Origin: Deltaproteobacteria bacterium
GTDB taxonomy: Bacteria; Chloroflexota; Dehalococcoidia; Dehalococcoidales; BS750m-G39
Direction: 5' to 3'
Assembly: GCA_030606505.1 (NCBI GenBank)
Contig: JAUWGI010000014.1
Span: 1-10,337 of the forward strand
DNA: 10,337 bases
The stretch's first letter is position 1, and each line of letters opens with the position of its first letter. The notes below the pieces were generated by a model that saw nothing but the letters and a program-made list of their open reading frames with translations, was not told the origin of the DNA and did not search any database. A program made the translations under genes and the position numbers. This document shows, piece by piece, positions 5,291-10,337 of the stretch.

Positions 5291-6669
5291 CCCAGGCCAG
5301 CAATCATCCTCTCTATCCGGGTAATATCCAGCACATTAATCACGCCGTCCTGATTGGCATCGGCCCCGGAGGTCTCCGGATCAAGGGCGACTATCACCCT
5401 CTCCACTCTGGTGATGTCAAGGACATTAACGGTGCCATCACCGTTGGCGTCTCCCGGTGTCACCGGCTGAATGGTAAAGCTGTCACTGGCGTAGTCGACT
5501 TCGGCGGTAGTATTAGCCACCGAGTCGGTAGCCCGGACATAAACGGTGTGCTCACCATCGGCCAGAGCAGCGGTGGTAAAGGTGTAGTCCTCAGCAAGGC
5601 TGTCAAAGGCGCCGTCACTGGCCGTGGCCGCCGTCCAGATGCCGTCATCAACCCGGTACTCCACCGAGCTTATACTGGAGGATTCATCGCTGGCAGTGCC
5701 GGTCAGGGTCGGGGTGGTGTTGCCTGTGGGGTCGGGCGATAATGGCGTTATCGTTACCGATGGCGCAGTGTTATCGGCAATAGTCACCGAATCACCGCTC
5801 CAGGTGGCCGTTATCTCCTCGGCCAGGTTGTTGGACAGTACACCGTTGGACAGGCTCAGAGCGCTGCTGTCGCCATTAGAACCAACAACATGGAAGTGCA
5901 GCACCGTCAAATACCCGGAGCCGGTCACGCCGGTCACACCGGGCACGTTCTGGACCACCCGCCACGTCCCCACCTCAACCTCGCTATAGACATCCACCGG
6001 TATCGCCGTTGCCCCTATCAGCCCTGCGGTCACGTCATCCAGCCGCAGCACCAAGGTATCAAATGAGACATCATAGCTGGCGGCGTCGAAGTCAGTCACC
6101 TCGTCGATGTTGACATTAACGGTAAAGTCGCTACCGGGAGCGGCCTCATCGGGTGCATCCAGGCTAACCTCAACCGGCGACACCGTCACCTCCACCGAGT
6201 CGCCAATCCAGCTGGCACCTATCTCCTCAGCATAGCTGCTGGCAATCACGCCGTTGGAGAGGGTTATATCGCTGCTGTCGCCCTCAGCGCCAATGACGTG
6301 GAAATGCACCACCGCCAGAGAACCGGTGCCGGTTACTCCCGTGATACCGGGGACATTCTGAATAACCCGGTAGGTCCCCGGGCTGATCTCGTTGTAGACG
6401 TCAATCGGTATCGTGGTCGAATCTATCTGCCCCGGGGTGACGCTATCCAGCCGCAGCACCGTGTTGTCAAAGGTGATGTCATAGTTGCAAGCGTCAAAGT
6501 CGGTCACCTGGATGATATTGATATTGACGGTAAAGTCGCTGTCGGGGGATACTTGCGCCGGAGCGTCCACGATCACCGTAACCACCTGTATTGCCGCCGC
6601 CGGTGCCGCTGCCACTACCCCCAGAATCAGGGCCACAATGGTTATCATACCCAGAATTTTCCTTTTCAA
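5287..6669 (-). CDS. Secreted protein with two cohesin-like domains, an Ig-like domain and a dockerin
   Basis: 460 aa from a TTG start at 6669, chosen because AGGAGGTG (6681-6674) precedes it and a clean signal peptide follows: MKRKILGMITIVALILGVVA, then an AAPAAA cleavage region near residue 26. Domains: cohesin-like 1 (about 29-162) and 2 (about 166-297), each with a VxLDAP/IVDAP strand, DFTVN, FDACNYD or FDAASYD and a closing DSVEV or DSVTI; a bacterial Ig-like domain (about 302-398, TPTLTGTASDESS, EHTVYVRATDS); and a dockerin (405-460) with two calcium loops, DANGDGTVNVLD and DANQDGVINVLD, each followed by ITR(V/I)ER. Cohesins bind dockerins in cellulosomes; having both in one chain without a glycosidase suggests surface assembly or self-association. 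No sortase motif or S-layer anchor is present. An ATG at 6759 would extend it by 30 residues but destroys the signal peptide logic. Confidence 0.9.
   Translation of the reverse strand: MKRKILGMITIVALILGVVAAAPAAAIQVVTVIVDAPAQVSPDSDFTVNINIIQVTDFDACNYDITFDNTVLRLDSVTPGQIDSTTIPIDVYNEISPGTYRVIQNVPGITGVTGTGSLAVVHFHVIGAEGDSSDITLSNGVIASSYAEEIGASWIGDSVEVTVSPVEVSLDAPDEAAPGSDFTVNVNIDEVTDFDAASYDVSFDTLVLRLDDVTAGLIGATAIPVDVYSEVEVGTWRVVQNVPGVTGVTGSGYLTVLHFHVVGSNGDSSALSLSNGVLSNNLAEEITATWSGDSVTIADNTAPSVTITPLSPDPTGNTTPTLTGTASDESSSISSVEYRVDDGIWTAATASDGAFDSLAEDYTFTTAALADGEHTVYVRATDSVANTTAEVDYASDSFTIQPVTPGDANGDGTVNVLDITRVERVIVALDPETSGADANQDGVINVLDITRIERMIAGLG
5779..6174 (-). repeat. Cohesin-like domain 2 (internal duplication, copy 2)
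   Basis: Encodes residues 166-297. It aligns without gaps to copy 1 with a register of about 136 residues (408 bp): DFTVNVNIDEVTDFDAASYD against DFTVNINIIQVTDFDACNYD, and VVQNVPGVTGVTG against VIQNVPGITGVTG. The high similarity indicates duplication within the gene. Confidence 0.85.
6184..6582 (-). repeat. Cohesin-like domain 1 (internal duplication, copy 1)
   Basis: Encodes residues 30-162. It has the same strand order as copy 2, including VLRLDSVTPG, a PIDVYNEI strand and the VVHFHVIGAEGDSSDITLSNG block. It differs by a cysteine (C61) in the position where copy 2 has alanine. Confidence 0.85.
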
Positions 6670-6673
6670 TTTA

Positions 6674-6681
6674 CACCTCCT
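6674..6681 (-). promoter_or_regulatory. Ribosome binding site fixing the TTG start of the cohesin/dockerin gene
   Basis: On the minus strand AGGAGGTG, a near-perfect anti-16S match, ends 4 bases before the TTG at 6669. No ATG lies at a usable distance, so TTG is the best start. Confidence 0.8.
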
Positions 6682-6755
6682 ATCCTGCCCGTCTTGGGGC
6701 ATATTCGTACTTACTGATAAAATAGCACCCTGACAGTCAAAAAAGCCTAGAAACG

Positions 6756-6799
6756 GCATCAGTAAACCATCAGATTTGCATCAAAAAGGCATCAATGCC
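6756..6799 (+). promoter_or_regulatory. Four direct repeats at 11-bp spacing (probable activator site)
   Basis: GCATCA begins at 6756, 6778 and 6789 and CCATCA at 6767, so the core SCATCA recurs exactly every 11 bp, on one face of the helix. The last copy ends 31 bp before the TATAAT at 6826-6831. PhoB/OmpR-type response regulators bind direct repeats of this period upstream of the -10. No response regulator is encoded in the window, and the site could equally act on the divergent cohesin/dockerin gene. Confidence 0.55.
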
Positions 6800-6807
6800 C
6801 CCTCGCA

Positions 6808-6831
6808 TTGACGGGTTGCAGGCTGTATAAT
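6808..6831 (+). promoter_or_regulatory. Candidate promoter of the alcohol dehydrogenase gene
   Basis: A perfect TATAAT lies at 6826-6831. A TTGACG lies at 6808-6813, but the spacer is only 12 bp, too short for a normal sigma-70 promoter, and the hexamer at the proper distance is poor. That fits a promoter needing an activator, such as one bound to the 11-bp repeats just upstream. RNA would begin near 6838, giving a leader of about 14 nt. Confidence 0.45.
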
Positions 6832-6851
6832 GCGGTGGAGAAGAGACCGAC

Positions 6852-7877
6852 GTGAAAGCGCAAATCTTAAAGCACATCGCCCCCATTGATAAGATGCCCC
6901 TGGAAATGGTGGAGATGCCAACCCCACAGCCCAAACCGGGGGAAATACTGGTAAAAGTGGCCGCCTGCGGGATCTGCCACACCGAGCTGGACGAGATTGA
7001 AGGCAGGCTCCAGCCCAAACTCCCTGTAATCTTAGGCCACGAAATCGTGGGCCGGGTGGAAAAGCTGGGTGCGGGGGCAACCAGATTCAACATTGGAGAC
7101 AGGGTGGGCATCGCCTGGATTCACTCCGCCTGCGGTAAATGCCGCTTCTGCCAGAGTGGCCGGGAAAACCTCTGCCCCGAGTTTCAGGGCACCGGCTGCC
7201 AGGCTGATGGCGGCTATGCCCAGTACACGGTGGTGCCGGAGGATTTTGCCTATCCCGTTCCCGCCCGCTTCACCGATTCTCAGGCCGCCCCTCTCCTCTG
7301 CGCCGGAGCCATTGGCTACCGGGCGCTAAGGCTAACCAGCCTGGAAGACGGGCAGGTTCTGGGGCTATTCGGTTTCGGGGCCTCGGCCCACATCGTTATC
7401 CAAGTGGCTAAATATAAATATCCCAGCGGCAGGGTCTTTGTCTTTACCCGGCCGGGCCAGAAAGAGCACCAGGAGCTGGCCAAAAAACTGGGCGCCGACT
7501 GGACCGGGGCCACCGGGGAGACACCACCCGCCAGCCTCGACTGCGCCATTGACTTTACCCCGGTCTGGGGACCGATAGTAGCCGCCTTAAGGGCTCTGGA
7601 AAACGGGGGCAGGCTGGTCATAAACGCCATCCGCAAGGAAGAAATAGATAAAGATTCCCTTCTGGAACTGGATTACTCGGGCCACCTCTGGTACGAAAAG
7701 GAAATAAAGAGCGTGGCTAACATCACCCGGCAGGACGCCCGGGAGTTTTTGCCCCTGGCCGCCGAGATTCCCATCATCCCCGAGGTCCAGGAATTCAAGC
7801 TGGAAGAGGCCAATGAGGCCTTAATTTTGCTGAAAAAGGGCAAAATCCAGGGTGCGGCCGTTTTGAGAATAGATTAA
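6852..7877 (+). CDS. Zinc-dependent medium-chain alcohol dehydrogenase
   Basis: 341 aa from a GTG at 6852 (GGTGGAG at 6834-6840). It is a cytoplasmic MDR-family oxidoreductase that would interconvert an alcohol and aldehyde with NAD(P). Catalytic zinc ligands are C39 (CGICHTE), H63-E64 (GHEIVG) and C150 (LLCAGAIGYRAL); the structural zinc lobe has C94, C97, C100 and C108 (SACGKCRFCQSGRENLC). The cofactor fold carries GLFGFGASAH (171-180), which replaces the usual GxGGLGH and is typical of one AdhP-like subgroup. The acid C-terminus KLEEANEALILLKKGKIQGAAVL is the standard MDR tail. No partner enzyme lies next to it; the following gene is a regulator 61 bp on. Substrate is unknown. All key residues are intact. 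Confidence 0.94.
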   Translation: MKAQILKHIAPIDKMPLEMVEMPTPQPKPGEILVKVAACGICHTELDEIEGRLQPKLPVILGHEIVGRVEKLGAGATRFNIGDRVGIAWIHSACGKCRFCQSGRENLCPEFQGTGCQADGGYAQYTVVPEDFAYPVPARFTDSQAAPLLCAGAIGYRALRLTSLEDGQVLGLFGFGASAHIVIQVAKYKYPSGRVFVFTRPGQKEHQELAKKLGADWTGATGETPPASLDCAIDFTPVWGPIVAALRALENGGRLVINAIRKEEIDKDSLLELDYSGHLWYEKEIKSVANITRQDAREFLPLAAEIPIIPEVQEFKLEEANEALILLKKGKIQGAAVLRID

Positions 7878-7902
7878 ACAGGCGGCAGATAGGGAGGGGG
7901 GC

Positions 7903-7931
7903 TTGACTTTTGTCACCAAGCGAAGCACAAT
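7903..7931 (+). promoter_or_regulatory. Promoter of the XRE gene, probably leaderless
   Basis: TTGACT at 7903-7908 and CACAAT at 7926-7931 are 17 bp apart, the ideal sigma-70 spacing. Transcription would begin at about 7938-7939, that is, at the A of the ATG itself. No Shine-Dalgarno is present upstream of that ATG, which fits a leaderless mRNA. Confidence 0.6.
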
Positions 7932-7938
7932 CTAAGCA

Positions 7939-8322
7939 ATGAATACACCTACTGAAACTAACCTGAGCACCATAATCAAGCGGCAGAGGGTTATGGTGCC
8001 GTTGACCCTGCGGGAGCTCGCCGCCAGGGCTGGCGTATCAGCATCACATCTGGGCAGAATCGAACGAGGTGAGCGTTTCCCTTCGGCCAATATTCTGCGC
8101 AAGATAGCCAGGCCCCTCGGTTTTGACGAGGATGAGCTGTTTATGCTGGCCGGCTATCTCTCCCCAGGTACCCCCATCGGGGCCGAAAGCCACGAGGGGC
8201 TGGACCCATACGTGGCCAAGATGCTGTCACGAGAGCCAATAGAAACACAGCGCGCCATTATCGGCATTTTGAGCATCCTTAAGAGCCTTGCCCAGAGCGG
8301 CAGGGAAAAAGAGACATCCTGA
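7939..8322 (+). CDS. XRE-family (HTH_3) transcriptional regulator
   Basis: 127 aa. A lambda-Cro/C1-type helix-turn-helix occupies about residues 11-66: TLRELAARAGVSASHLGRIERGERFPSANILRKIARPLGFDEDELF, with the recognition helix around VSASHLGRIERG. The remaining 60 residues are a short polar and helical tail (YVAKMLSREPIETQRAIIGILSILKSL) that may serve in dimerisation; there is no recognisable sensor or cupin domain. mocA starts 4 bp after its stop, so it very likely shares a transcript with mocA and may control it. The start lacks a Shine-Dalgarno and coincides with the predicted transcription start. Confidence 0.9.
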   Translation: MNTPTETNLSTIIKRQRVMVPLTLRELAARAGVSASHLGRIERGERFPSANILRKIARPLGFDEDELFMLAGYLSPGTPIGAESHEGLDPYVAKMLSREPIETQRAIIGILSILKSLAQSGREKETS

Positions 8323-8326
8323 TAGA

Positions 8327-8914
8327 ATGCAGCCAATGCTGTCAGCAATACTTCTGGCCGCCGGCGAATCAAAGCGCATGGGCGAACTCAAGCAACTGAT
8401 GCCCCTGGGCAAAAGCACCCTGCTGGAGCAGGCCATTGATAACCTGCTAAACTCTTCAGTTGACGAGACTATCGTGGTGGTGGGGCACAGGGCCGAGGAA
8501 ATAACCGATAAAATAGCCGGAAGTCCAGTCAAAATAGTGCTTAACCCCGATTACAAGCAGGGGATGAGCACCTCGATAATCGCCGGACTCAACATTATTG
8601 ACCCCAAATCGCAGGCGGTCATGCTGGCTCTGGGCGACCAGCCTCTGGTAGAAAGCCGGACCATCAACCATTTGATAGACGCGTTTAAAAAACACGATAA
8701 AGGCATTGCCGTCCCCACCCACCGGGGTAAAAGAGGCCACCCCGTTATCTTTGACATTAAATACAAAGCGGAGCTTCTGGAATTAAAGGGTGATATCGGG
8801 GGCAGAGAGATAGTCAAAAACCACCCCGATGATGTCCTTGAGGTTCCTGTAGATTCGGAGAGTATTATCTCTGATATTGATACCAGGGATGACTACCAGT
8901 CACAAGTAACCTAA
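8327..8914 (+). CDS. mocA: Molybdenum cofactor cytidylyltransferase MocA
   Basis: 195 aa. MocA joins CMP from CTP to Mo-molybdopterin to make MCD, the cofactor of xanthine-dehydrogenase-family hydroxylases. Seen: the nucleotide loop LAAGESKRMG (10-19) with K22; the AAG form, rather than AGG, fits cytidylyl over guanylyl (MobA) specificity. Also VVGH (51-54), LNPDYKQGMSTSI (72-84), the metal-binding GDQP (103-106), GHPVIF (137-142), GDIGGR (155-160) and DIDTRDDY (185-190 region). Length is normal. I chose the ATG at 8327, 4 bp after the XRE stop; a second ATG at 8336 is possible and neither has a strong ribosome site, so translation is probably coupled. An in-frame ATG at 8288 lies inside the XRE gene and is unlikely. 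Fits with xdhC and yqeB as one pathway. Confidence 0.94.
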   Translation: MQPMLSAILLAAGESKRMGELKQLMPLGKSTLLEQAIDNLLNSSVDETIVVVGHRAEEITDKIAGSPVKIVLNPDYKQGMSTSIIAGLNIIDPKSQAVMLALGDQPLVESRTINHLIDAFKKHDKGIAVPTHRGKRGHPVIFDIKYKAELLELKGDIGGREIVKNHPDDVLEVPVDSESIISDIDTRDDYQSQVT

Positions 8915-8984
8915 CCCCTCCCCCATTTTATATCCTTTCCCACCCGCCACCCTTATTTTTTATTTATCAACCTCACCCCCTTTG

Positions 8985-9022
8985 TCCCCCTCTCCACTCT
9001 TGGAGAGGGGGAATTTCTTTCT
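8985..9022 (+). terminator. Strong rho-independent-like terminator after mocA
   Basis: A perfect 12-bp stem (8985-8996 with 9001-9012; TCCCCCTCTCCA paired to its complement) closes a 4-nt CTCT loop and is followed by a T-rich run at 9013-9022. It lies about 70 bp after the mocA stop and would end the XRE-mocA transcript. Confidence 0.65.
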
Positions 9023-9026
9023 TAGG

Positions 9027-9058
9027 AGAGGGGGCTTCGCCCCCTCTTAAACACCCCC
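9027..9058 (-). repeat. Palindromic repeat copy 1 (inverted orientation)
   Basis: A 9-bp stem AGAGGGGGC / GCCCCCTCT (9027-9035, 9039-9047) with a TTC loop is followed by TAAACACCCCC. Read on the minus strand it becomes GGGGGTGTTTAAGAGG...GAA..., the same layout as copies 2 and 3. It could also act as a bidirectional terminator. Confidence 0.6.
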
Positions 9059-9065
9059 ATAAAAA

Positions 9066-9088
9066 GGAATTTTAAAGGCCCAGCCTTT
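9066..9088 (+). repeat. Palindromic repeat copy 2
   Basis: GGAATTTTAAAGGC is followed by a CCA loop and GCCTTT; AAAGGC (9074-9079) pairs with GCCTTT (9083-9088). It shares the GGRRTTTTARAGGY arm and 3-nt loop of copy 3. Confidence 0.55.
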
Positions 9089-9128
9089 CATCAATTCTCT
9101 TCCCCCCACCCCCGAACGAGAAATATGT

Positions 9129-9187
9129 TCCCACCCCCCTAATCAGGGAGTTTTAGAGGTGAAACCTCTGAGGGCGGGAGGGTGGGA
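9129..9187 (+). repeat. Palindromic repeat copy 3 with outer inverted arms
   Basis: GGGAGTTTTAGAGGT at 9146-9160, loop GAA, then ACCTCT at 9164-9169 form a 6-bp hairpin. It is enclosed by perfect 8-bp outer arms, TCCCACCC at 9129-9136 and GGGTGGGA at 9180-9187. The 59-bp unit ends just upstream of the modE promoter. Confidence 0.6.
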
Positions 9188-9202
9188 CGCAAAACGACCT
9201 AT

Positions 9203-9230
9203 TTGACAAAAGGTCTATATCGCCTGTAAT
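9203..9230 (+). promoter_or_regulatory. modE promoter
   Basis: A consensus TTGACA at 9203-9208 and TGTAAT at 9225-9230 with a 16-bp spacer give a good sigma-70 promoter; the start would be near 9237, 28 nt before the modE ATG. The -10 and spacer are covered by the operator at 9214-9235, which suggests autoregulation by occlusion. Confidence 0.65.
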
Positions 9231-9235
9231 ATAAC
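9214..9235. promoter_or_regulatory. ModE-type operator 1 (over the modE promoter)
   Basis: Arms TCTATAT and ATATAAC are separated by 8 bp (9221-9228). The inner TATAT/ATATA is a perfect dyad; the outer bases match partly. The size, 7+8+7, and the TATA-rich arms resemble the E. coli ModE operator at modABC as I remember it. It overlaps the -10 box. Confidence 0.65.
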
Positions 9236-9264
9236 ACTGGCCGCTCAAAGTAAGGGCCAAAGAA

Positions 9265-9645
9265 ATGACCGAAATACCCAAGTTCACCGTCAAAAAGCCG
9301 TCCCGCCTCTCCCACCATCCCCGGCCGGGCTACTCGGTAAGGGGGCGGATATGGCTGGAAAAAGACGGCGAGCTTTATATGGGAGGCGGCAGGGAGATGC
9401 TGCTGGAGCGTATTGACAAGTTCGGCTCAATCGCCGCCGCCGCCCGCTCGATGAAGCTGGGCTACCGCAATGCCTGGCTCTGGGTAGAAGCCGCCAACCG
9501 CCTGGCGCCGTCGCCACTGGTGGAGAAGGTCGCCGGCGGGCCGGGGGGAGGCTACGCCCGCCTGACCGATGAGGGGCGCCAGGCGGTGGCACAATACAAG
9601 CGGTTACGGGCTAAATTCGAGCGGTTCCTAACCCAGGTGGATTAA
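9265..9645 (+). CDS. modE: ModE-type winged-helix regulator, DNA-binding domain only
   Basis: 126 aa, ATG at 9265 with AAGGG at 9252-9256. In E. coli, ModE (262 aa) binds molybdate through its C-terminal molbindin domains and represses molybdate uptake. This protein keeps only the N-terminal LysR-like winged helix: a beta-hairpin RGRIWLEKDGELYMGGGR (26-43), the helix-turn-helix IDKFGSIAAAARSMKLGYRNAWLWVEAAN (about 50-78) and the wing VEKVAGGPGGGYARLTDEGR (86-105), closely like the ModE GGKGGGGAVLT wing. A short helix (110-126) ends it. No TOBE/MOP sequence follows, so metal sensing must be done by another protein or by a different mechanism. Operator-like dyads lie over its promoter and after its stop. 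Confidence 0.9.
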   Translation: MTEIPKFTVKKPSRLSHHPRPGYSVRGRIWLEKDGELYMGGGREMLLERIDKFGSIAAAARSMKLGYRNAWLWVEAANRLAPSPLVEKVAGGPGGGYARLTDEGRQAVAQYKRLRAKFERFLTQVD

Positions 9646-9659
9646 TTTTTTTAGCCGAC

Positions 9660-9681
9660 GCTATATCTGGCGCAATATAGC
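9660..9681. promoter_or_regulatory. ModE-type operator 2 (upstream of substrate-binding gene)
   Basis: GCTATAT at 9660-9666 and ATATAGC at 9675-9681 form a perfect 7-bp inverted repeat around an 8-bp spacer. Size and spacing are identical to operator 1. It lies 15 bp after the modE stop and 23 bp before the transporter ATG, where it could block or activate that gene. Confidence 0.75.
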
Positions 9682-9704
9682 CACCCGGTCTAGAAAGAGA
9701 AAGC

Positions 9705-10337
9705 ATGAAAAAACTGCTGGTTCTGCTGTTGATAGGTCTACTGGCTCTAATTCCCGTTGTCGGCTGTCCCACCCCAGATGAAGCACCTATGGGCATGGCG
9801 GTGGAGTTTATGGATCACGCCGCCTGCGCCTATATCAGCCAGGACAAGGGCTGGTTTGAAGAGGCAGGACTGGAGCTCACCGCCTACGAGAGCTATGTAA
9901 CCGGCATGGCGCTGGCTTCGGCTTTAGCCCGGGATGAAATCGAGGTTGCCTATGTCTGCCTGGTGCCGGCGATAAATGTCTACGCCAACGGCGGCGTGCC
10001 CATCAAGATAGTGGCTGGAACCCACAAGTACGGCTACGGACTTGTGGTAGACCCCGCCAAAATAAAAACGGTCAGGGACCTGGAAAATCCCGGCACCCGC
10101 CTCGGCTGCGTCAGGGAGGGCGGCGCCGTCGACGTACTCATGCACAGGACGATAGATAACTATAACCTTGATGAAGAAAAAATATTAAACAATACCCGGC
10201 GCATGAACCCGCCCAAACTGGTGCTGGCTATCAAGACGGGGCAGCTGGACGCCGCCTTTCTCCCCGAGCAGTGGGCGACCATGACCGAAGAGCTCGGCTT
10301 TACCATGCTTTTAACCAGTGAGGATATCTGGCCTGAT
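9705..10337 (+). CDS. ABC transporter substrate-binding lipoprotein, NitT/TauT (NMT1/SsuA-like) type, 3' end outside window
   Basis: 211 residues from the ATG at 9705; the frame is open to the window end and about a third of the protein is missing. It begins with MKKLLVLLLIGLLALIPVVGC, a lipoprotein signal with the lipidated Cys at 21. Type II binding-protein features follow: FMDHAACAYISQDKGWFEEAGLELTAYESY (about 36-65), the EVAYVCLVPAINVYANGGVPIKIVAG strand and helix (about 80-105), KTVRDLENPGTRLG (122-135) and a second lobe with LVLAIKTGQLDAAFLPEQWA. These mark SsuA/TauA/NMT1-like proteins, which bind sulfonates, nitrate or pyrimidine precursors. The ModE-like operator directly before the gene points to a molybdenum- or tungsten-linked ligand, or to a substrate of a molybdoenzyme. 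The ribosome site (GAAAGAGAAAG) is purine-rich but weak. Confidence 0.9.
   Translation, partial: MKKLLVLLLIGLLALIPVVGCPTPDEAPMGMAVEFMDHAACAYISQDKGWFEEAGLELTAYESYVTGMALASALARDEIEVAYVCLVPAINVYANGGVPIKIVAGTHKYGYGLVVDPAKIKTVRDLENPGTRLGCVREGGAVDVLMHRTIDNYNLDEEKILNNTRRMNPPKLVLAIKTGQLDAAFLPEQWATMTEELGFTMLLTSEDIWPD

Larger units (their letters stand above)
8915..9202. other. Gene-free stretch between mocA and modE: polypyrimidine tract plus hairpin repeats
   Basis: About 350 bp to the next start codon hold no convincing ORF. From 8910 to about 9000 the plus strand is almost all C and T with few purines. This is followed by the terminator-like hairpin and three palindromic repeat copies listed separately, and then by the modE promoter. 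Confidence 0.8.

Noticed and set aside
6670..6759. ATG at 6759 as start of the cohesin/dockerin gene
   Set aside because: It would put 30 unrelated residues before a clear signal peptide and cover the AGGAGGTG ribosome site.
8288..8326. ATG at 8288 as start of mocA
   Set aside because: It lies inside the XRE gene and adds 13 basic residues before the conserved nucleotide-binding start.
8985..9187. CRISPR array
   Set aside because: The palindromes differ in length and sequence, one is inverted, and spacing is irregular; there are no cas genes.
9290..9592. 100-aa minus-strand frame in modE
   Set aside because: It is a Pro/Arg/Ser-rich antisense shadow of a clearly conserved gene.

Overview
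The window is a block of molybdenum-enzyme maturation and regulation genes, with no catalytic molybdoenzyme inside it. Gene content and style (mixed ATG/GTG/TTG starts, fairly high GC, cohesin/dockerin and PKD-type secreted proteins, lipoproteins, no outer-membrane genes) suggest an uncultured anaerobe, perhaps a Dehalococcoidia-like member of the Chloroflexota. That placement is an inference from gene content only; a clostridial or deltaproteobacterial origin is not excluded.

Left block (1-2753, + strand): the 3' end of an SDR oxidoreductase, then fdhD (sulfur transfer to the bis-MGD cofactor of formate dehydrogenases), a 67-aa protein ending in GGG that looks ubiquitin-like, a HesA/MoeB/ThiF-type adenylyltransferase, a 90-aa MoaD/ThiS protein ending in GG, and a free-standing pyruvate-kinase C-terminal-like domain protein. 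Tight spacing suggests one operon. Two candidate sulfur carriers thus flank a single E1-like enzyme.

Middle block (2762-6669): on the minus strand yqeB - xdhC - PKD-type lipoprotein form an operon; yqeB and xdhC serve xanthine-dehydrogenase-family molybdenum hydroxylases. Across a short region with two facing -10 boxes lies a small zincin metallopeptidase (+). It converges, stop codon on stop codon, with a secreted minus-strand protein carrying two cohesin-like domains, an Ig-like domain and a dockerin.

Right block (6670-10337, + strand): a 182-bp divergent region holds four direct repeats spaced exactly 11 bp apart and a -10 box, followed by a zinc alcohol dehydrogenase. Next comes an XRE regulator with a probable leaderless promoter, and mocA (molybdopterin cytidylyltransferase) 4 nt behind it. 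A 350-bp gene-free stretch contains a strong terminator-like hairpin and three diverged copies of a small palindromic repeat. Then come a ModE-type regulator that is only a DNA-binding domain and a NitT/TauT-like substrate-binding lipoprotein running off the end. Two TATAT-N8-ATATA dyads, one over the modE promoter and one before the transporter gene, look like ModE operators and tie these two genes into one regulon.

Together, MocA makes the cytosine dinucleotide cofactor, XdhC and YqeB mature and insert it, FdhD serves the guanine dinucleotide branch, the MoaD/ThiF pair makes the dithiolene sulfur, and ModE presumably matches supply to metal availability.
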